A stretch of 8,252 nt of DNA from assembly GCA_031255425.1 (NCBI GenBank), contig JAIRSN010000098.1, positions 1-8,252 of the forward strand, given 5' to 3'. Source of the stretch: Dysgonamonadaceae bacterium. Lineage in GTDB: Bacteria; Bacteroidota; Bacteroidia; Bacteroidales; Azobacteroidaceae. Below the pieces are notes generated by a model. The model worked only from the letters and a program-made list of their open reading frames with translations, was not told where the DNA came from and did not search any database. The position numbers and the translations under genes were made by a program. Numbering within the stretch: the stretch's first letter is position 1; every line of letters begins with the position of its first letter. Below are positions 6,737 to 8,252 of this stretch, in pieces.

Positions 6737-8252
6737 ACCGCATTGTTTCTCTTTTCCTGTTCTTCTTTTTTTGTGCAACAACGACTGCATACGCAGAAGA
6801 AATGGCGATGTACCGCTTGCAGTTGATCGATAAGGGCGATGCGCCTTATCGCACAGACCAACCGGAAGCGTTTCTTTCCCCCAAATCCATTGAGCGGAGA
6901 ATAAAGCAGGGATTCCCTGTCGATGAAACGGATTTGCCTGTCGACCCGGCTTATTTCGATGCGATTGCCGGGACCGGAGCGAGTGTGAAGGCTTCCAGCA
7001 AATGGTTGAAAACAATCGTAGCGCTGGTTCCCGGTCCGGACGTCTTAATGAAAATTCAGGAGCTTCCTTTTGTCGGCGGAGTAACGAAAGTCTGGTCCGG
7101 GGAAAGCGAAGGAATGGAGTATCCGGATAAAAAGAATCGGAATGACGAAGCGCAGTCCGCCGATAACGTTGCGTCCGACTATGGCGGAGCGTTGAAACAG
7201 ATCGAAATAAACAACGCGCTCCTGTTGCACCAGGCGGGATACAGGGGTTCGGGAAAAACCATTGCGGTGCTGGATGCCGGGTTTAAAAATGTCGACAGGC
7301 TTCCGGATTTCTTTGATCCGGATAAGATAATAGAGGCGAAAAATTTTACGCACGAGGAAGGTTCTCCGTACAGGATAGAGCAAAGTCATGGCACGGCGGT
7401 GCTTTCCTGCCTGTTGGCCGATTCGCCCGGAGTGATGATCGGAACGGCGCCCGGTTCGCAGTTTTATTTATTCAAGACGGAAGTAAACGGAGAGGAATAT
7501 CCGGTAGAGGAAGACTACTGGGTTGCTGCTTTGGAGTATGCCGACAGTTTGGGAGTGGACATTGTCACTACTTCGTTGGGTTATTTTTGGTTCGACGATC
7601 CGACGATGAATCACACCTGGGACGAGTTGGACGGTCAAACGGTTCCCGCCAGCAGAGCGGCTGCGATGGCGGCGTCCAAAGGGATGGTTTTGTTCCATTC
7701 GGCCGGCAACGAGGGCGCGCGGGAATGGCAAAAAGTGATTATCCCTGCCGACGCGGAGCATATCCTTACGGTCGGCGCTGTGGAAAGCGATTCCCTGCGG
7801 GCGAGCTTTTCGGCATGGGGATCTATTGTGAACGGGCGACTCAAACCGGATGTCATGGCGATGGGACGGGATGTTTGTTTGATTTCCTCTTCGGGAATCG
7901 TCTACTATTCCAATGGGACTTCGTTCTCTGCCCCTGTCCTGGCGGGCATGGGCGCCTGTTTGTGGGAAGCGTTACCCGGCTTGACGAGTTTTGAATTGAT
8001 CGCGCTTATCAAACGGTTTTCCGATCGTTCCGCTCAACCGGACGAATACTTCGGGTACGGAATCCCGAATATATACGAAGCGTATTTATTTCAAAAGGGC
8101 GCATCGGCTCTTTTGCCTTCTCTGAATGGGGATGAAGCGGATAAAATTTATTGGGATGCGGTTCTCGACCGCTTGTGCCTGAAGACGGATGCGTTTGTCC
8201 GGGCAACTGTCTTTTCGGTTGATGGCAGTGTTGTTCTGGATCAGGCGGCGGT
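6733..8252 (+). CDS. S8 (subtilisin-like) serine protease, 3' end outside window
   Basis: The frame is open from ATG at 6733 to the window end (506 complete codons). A signal peptide covers residues 1-21 (phenylalanine-rich core, cleavage after AYA). Next comes an I9-like pro-region with FLSPKSIERR at 47-56, typical of Bacteroidota secreted S8 proteases. The catalytic triad is complete: Asp181 in AVLDAGF, His219 in SHGTAV, Ser397 in GTSFSAP, with the oxyanion Asn326 in HSAGNEG. The last visible residues (about 477-506: LDRLCLK...ATVFSVDGSVVLDQ) resemble the beta-strands of a T9SS C-terminal sorting domain, which would make it a cargo of the PorU/PorV machinery encoded just upstream; the end is not visible, so this is inference. 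The start overlaps the ispF stop by four bases (ATGA). Cys14 in the signal peptide lacks a proper lipobox, so it is not called a lipoprotein. Confidence 0.93.
   Translation, partial: MNRIVSLFLFFFFCATTTAYAEEMAMYRLQLIDKGDAPYRTDQPEAFLSPKSIERRIKQGFPVDETDLPVDPAYFDAIAGTGASVKASSKWLKTIVALVPGPDVLMKIQELPFVGGVTKVWSGESEGMEYPDKKNRNDEAQSADNVASDYGGALKQIEINNALLLHQAGYRGSGKTIAVLDAGFKNVDRLPDFFDPDKIIEAKNFTHEEGSPYRIEQSHGTAVLSCLLADSPGVMIGTAPGSQFYLFKTEVNGEEYPVEEDYWVAALEYADSLGVDIVTTSLGYFWFDDPTMNHTWDELDGQTVPASRAAAMAASKGMVLFHSAGNEGAREWQKVIIPADAEHILTVGAVESDSLRASFSAWGSIVNGRLKPDVMAMGRDVCLISSSGIVYYSNGTSFSAPVLAGMGACLWEALPGLTSFELIALIKRFSDRSAQPDEYFGYGIPNIYEAYLFQKGASALLPSLNGDEADKIYWDAVLDRLCLKTDAFVRATVFSVDGSVVLDQAA

Noticed and set aside
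6733..6795. Lipoprotein signal in the S8 protease (Cys14)
   Set aside because: The residues before the cysteine are FFF, not a lipobox, and a good signal peptidase I site (AYA) follows at residue 21.

Overview
The window comes from a Bacteroidota genome, most likely order Bacteroidales. It carries the type IX secretion system (T9SS) genes porU and porV side by side, a FISUMP-domain protein, and a perfect Bacteroides-type -7 promoter element (TAnnTTTG). Translation starts are preceded by A-rich sequence rather than a Shine-Dalgarno motif. Base composition is moderate (sampled lines of porU are about 53% G+C, of the first operon gene about 41%). I cannot assign a genus; a relative of Porphyromonas, Tannerella or Parabacteroides would fit.

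Layout, all confident genes on the + strand. Bases 1-557 hold the 3' end of a FISUMP-domain surface protein. Bases 558-976 form a 419-base gene-free interval. It contains a perfect 16-bp palindrome (612-627, possible terminator), six complete and one partial copy of a 42-bp tandem repeat (642-917), and a Bacteroidota promoter (930-960). From 977 to the window end, five genes are packed tightly: a fumarylacetoacetate hydrolase-family enzyme (977-1594), porU (1591-5061), porV (5085-6248), ispF (6248-6736) and an S8 subtilisin-like protease (6733-8252, cut by the window end). Three of the four junctions overlap (4, 1 and 4 bases) and the fourth is a 23-base gap, so this is probably one operon driven by the promoter at 930-960.

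Functionally, PorU (cysteine-protease sortase) and PorV (outer-membrane barrel) form the cell-surface attachment complex of the T9SS. It removes the C-terminal signal of cargo proteins and anchors them. The S8 protease has a signal peptide, and its sequence is entering what looks like a T9SS C-terminal domain at the window edge, so it is a plausible cargo. IspF (isoprenoid MEP pathway) and the FAH-family enzyme are metabolic genes co-located with the secretion genes; any functional link is unknown.

The least explained element is the 42-bp array. Each unit contains a strong inverted repeat, the period equals about four helical turns and is a multiple of three, reading frames are open through it on both strands, and it ends 12 bases before the operon promoter.
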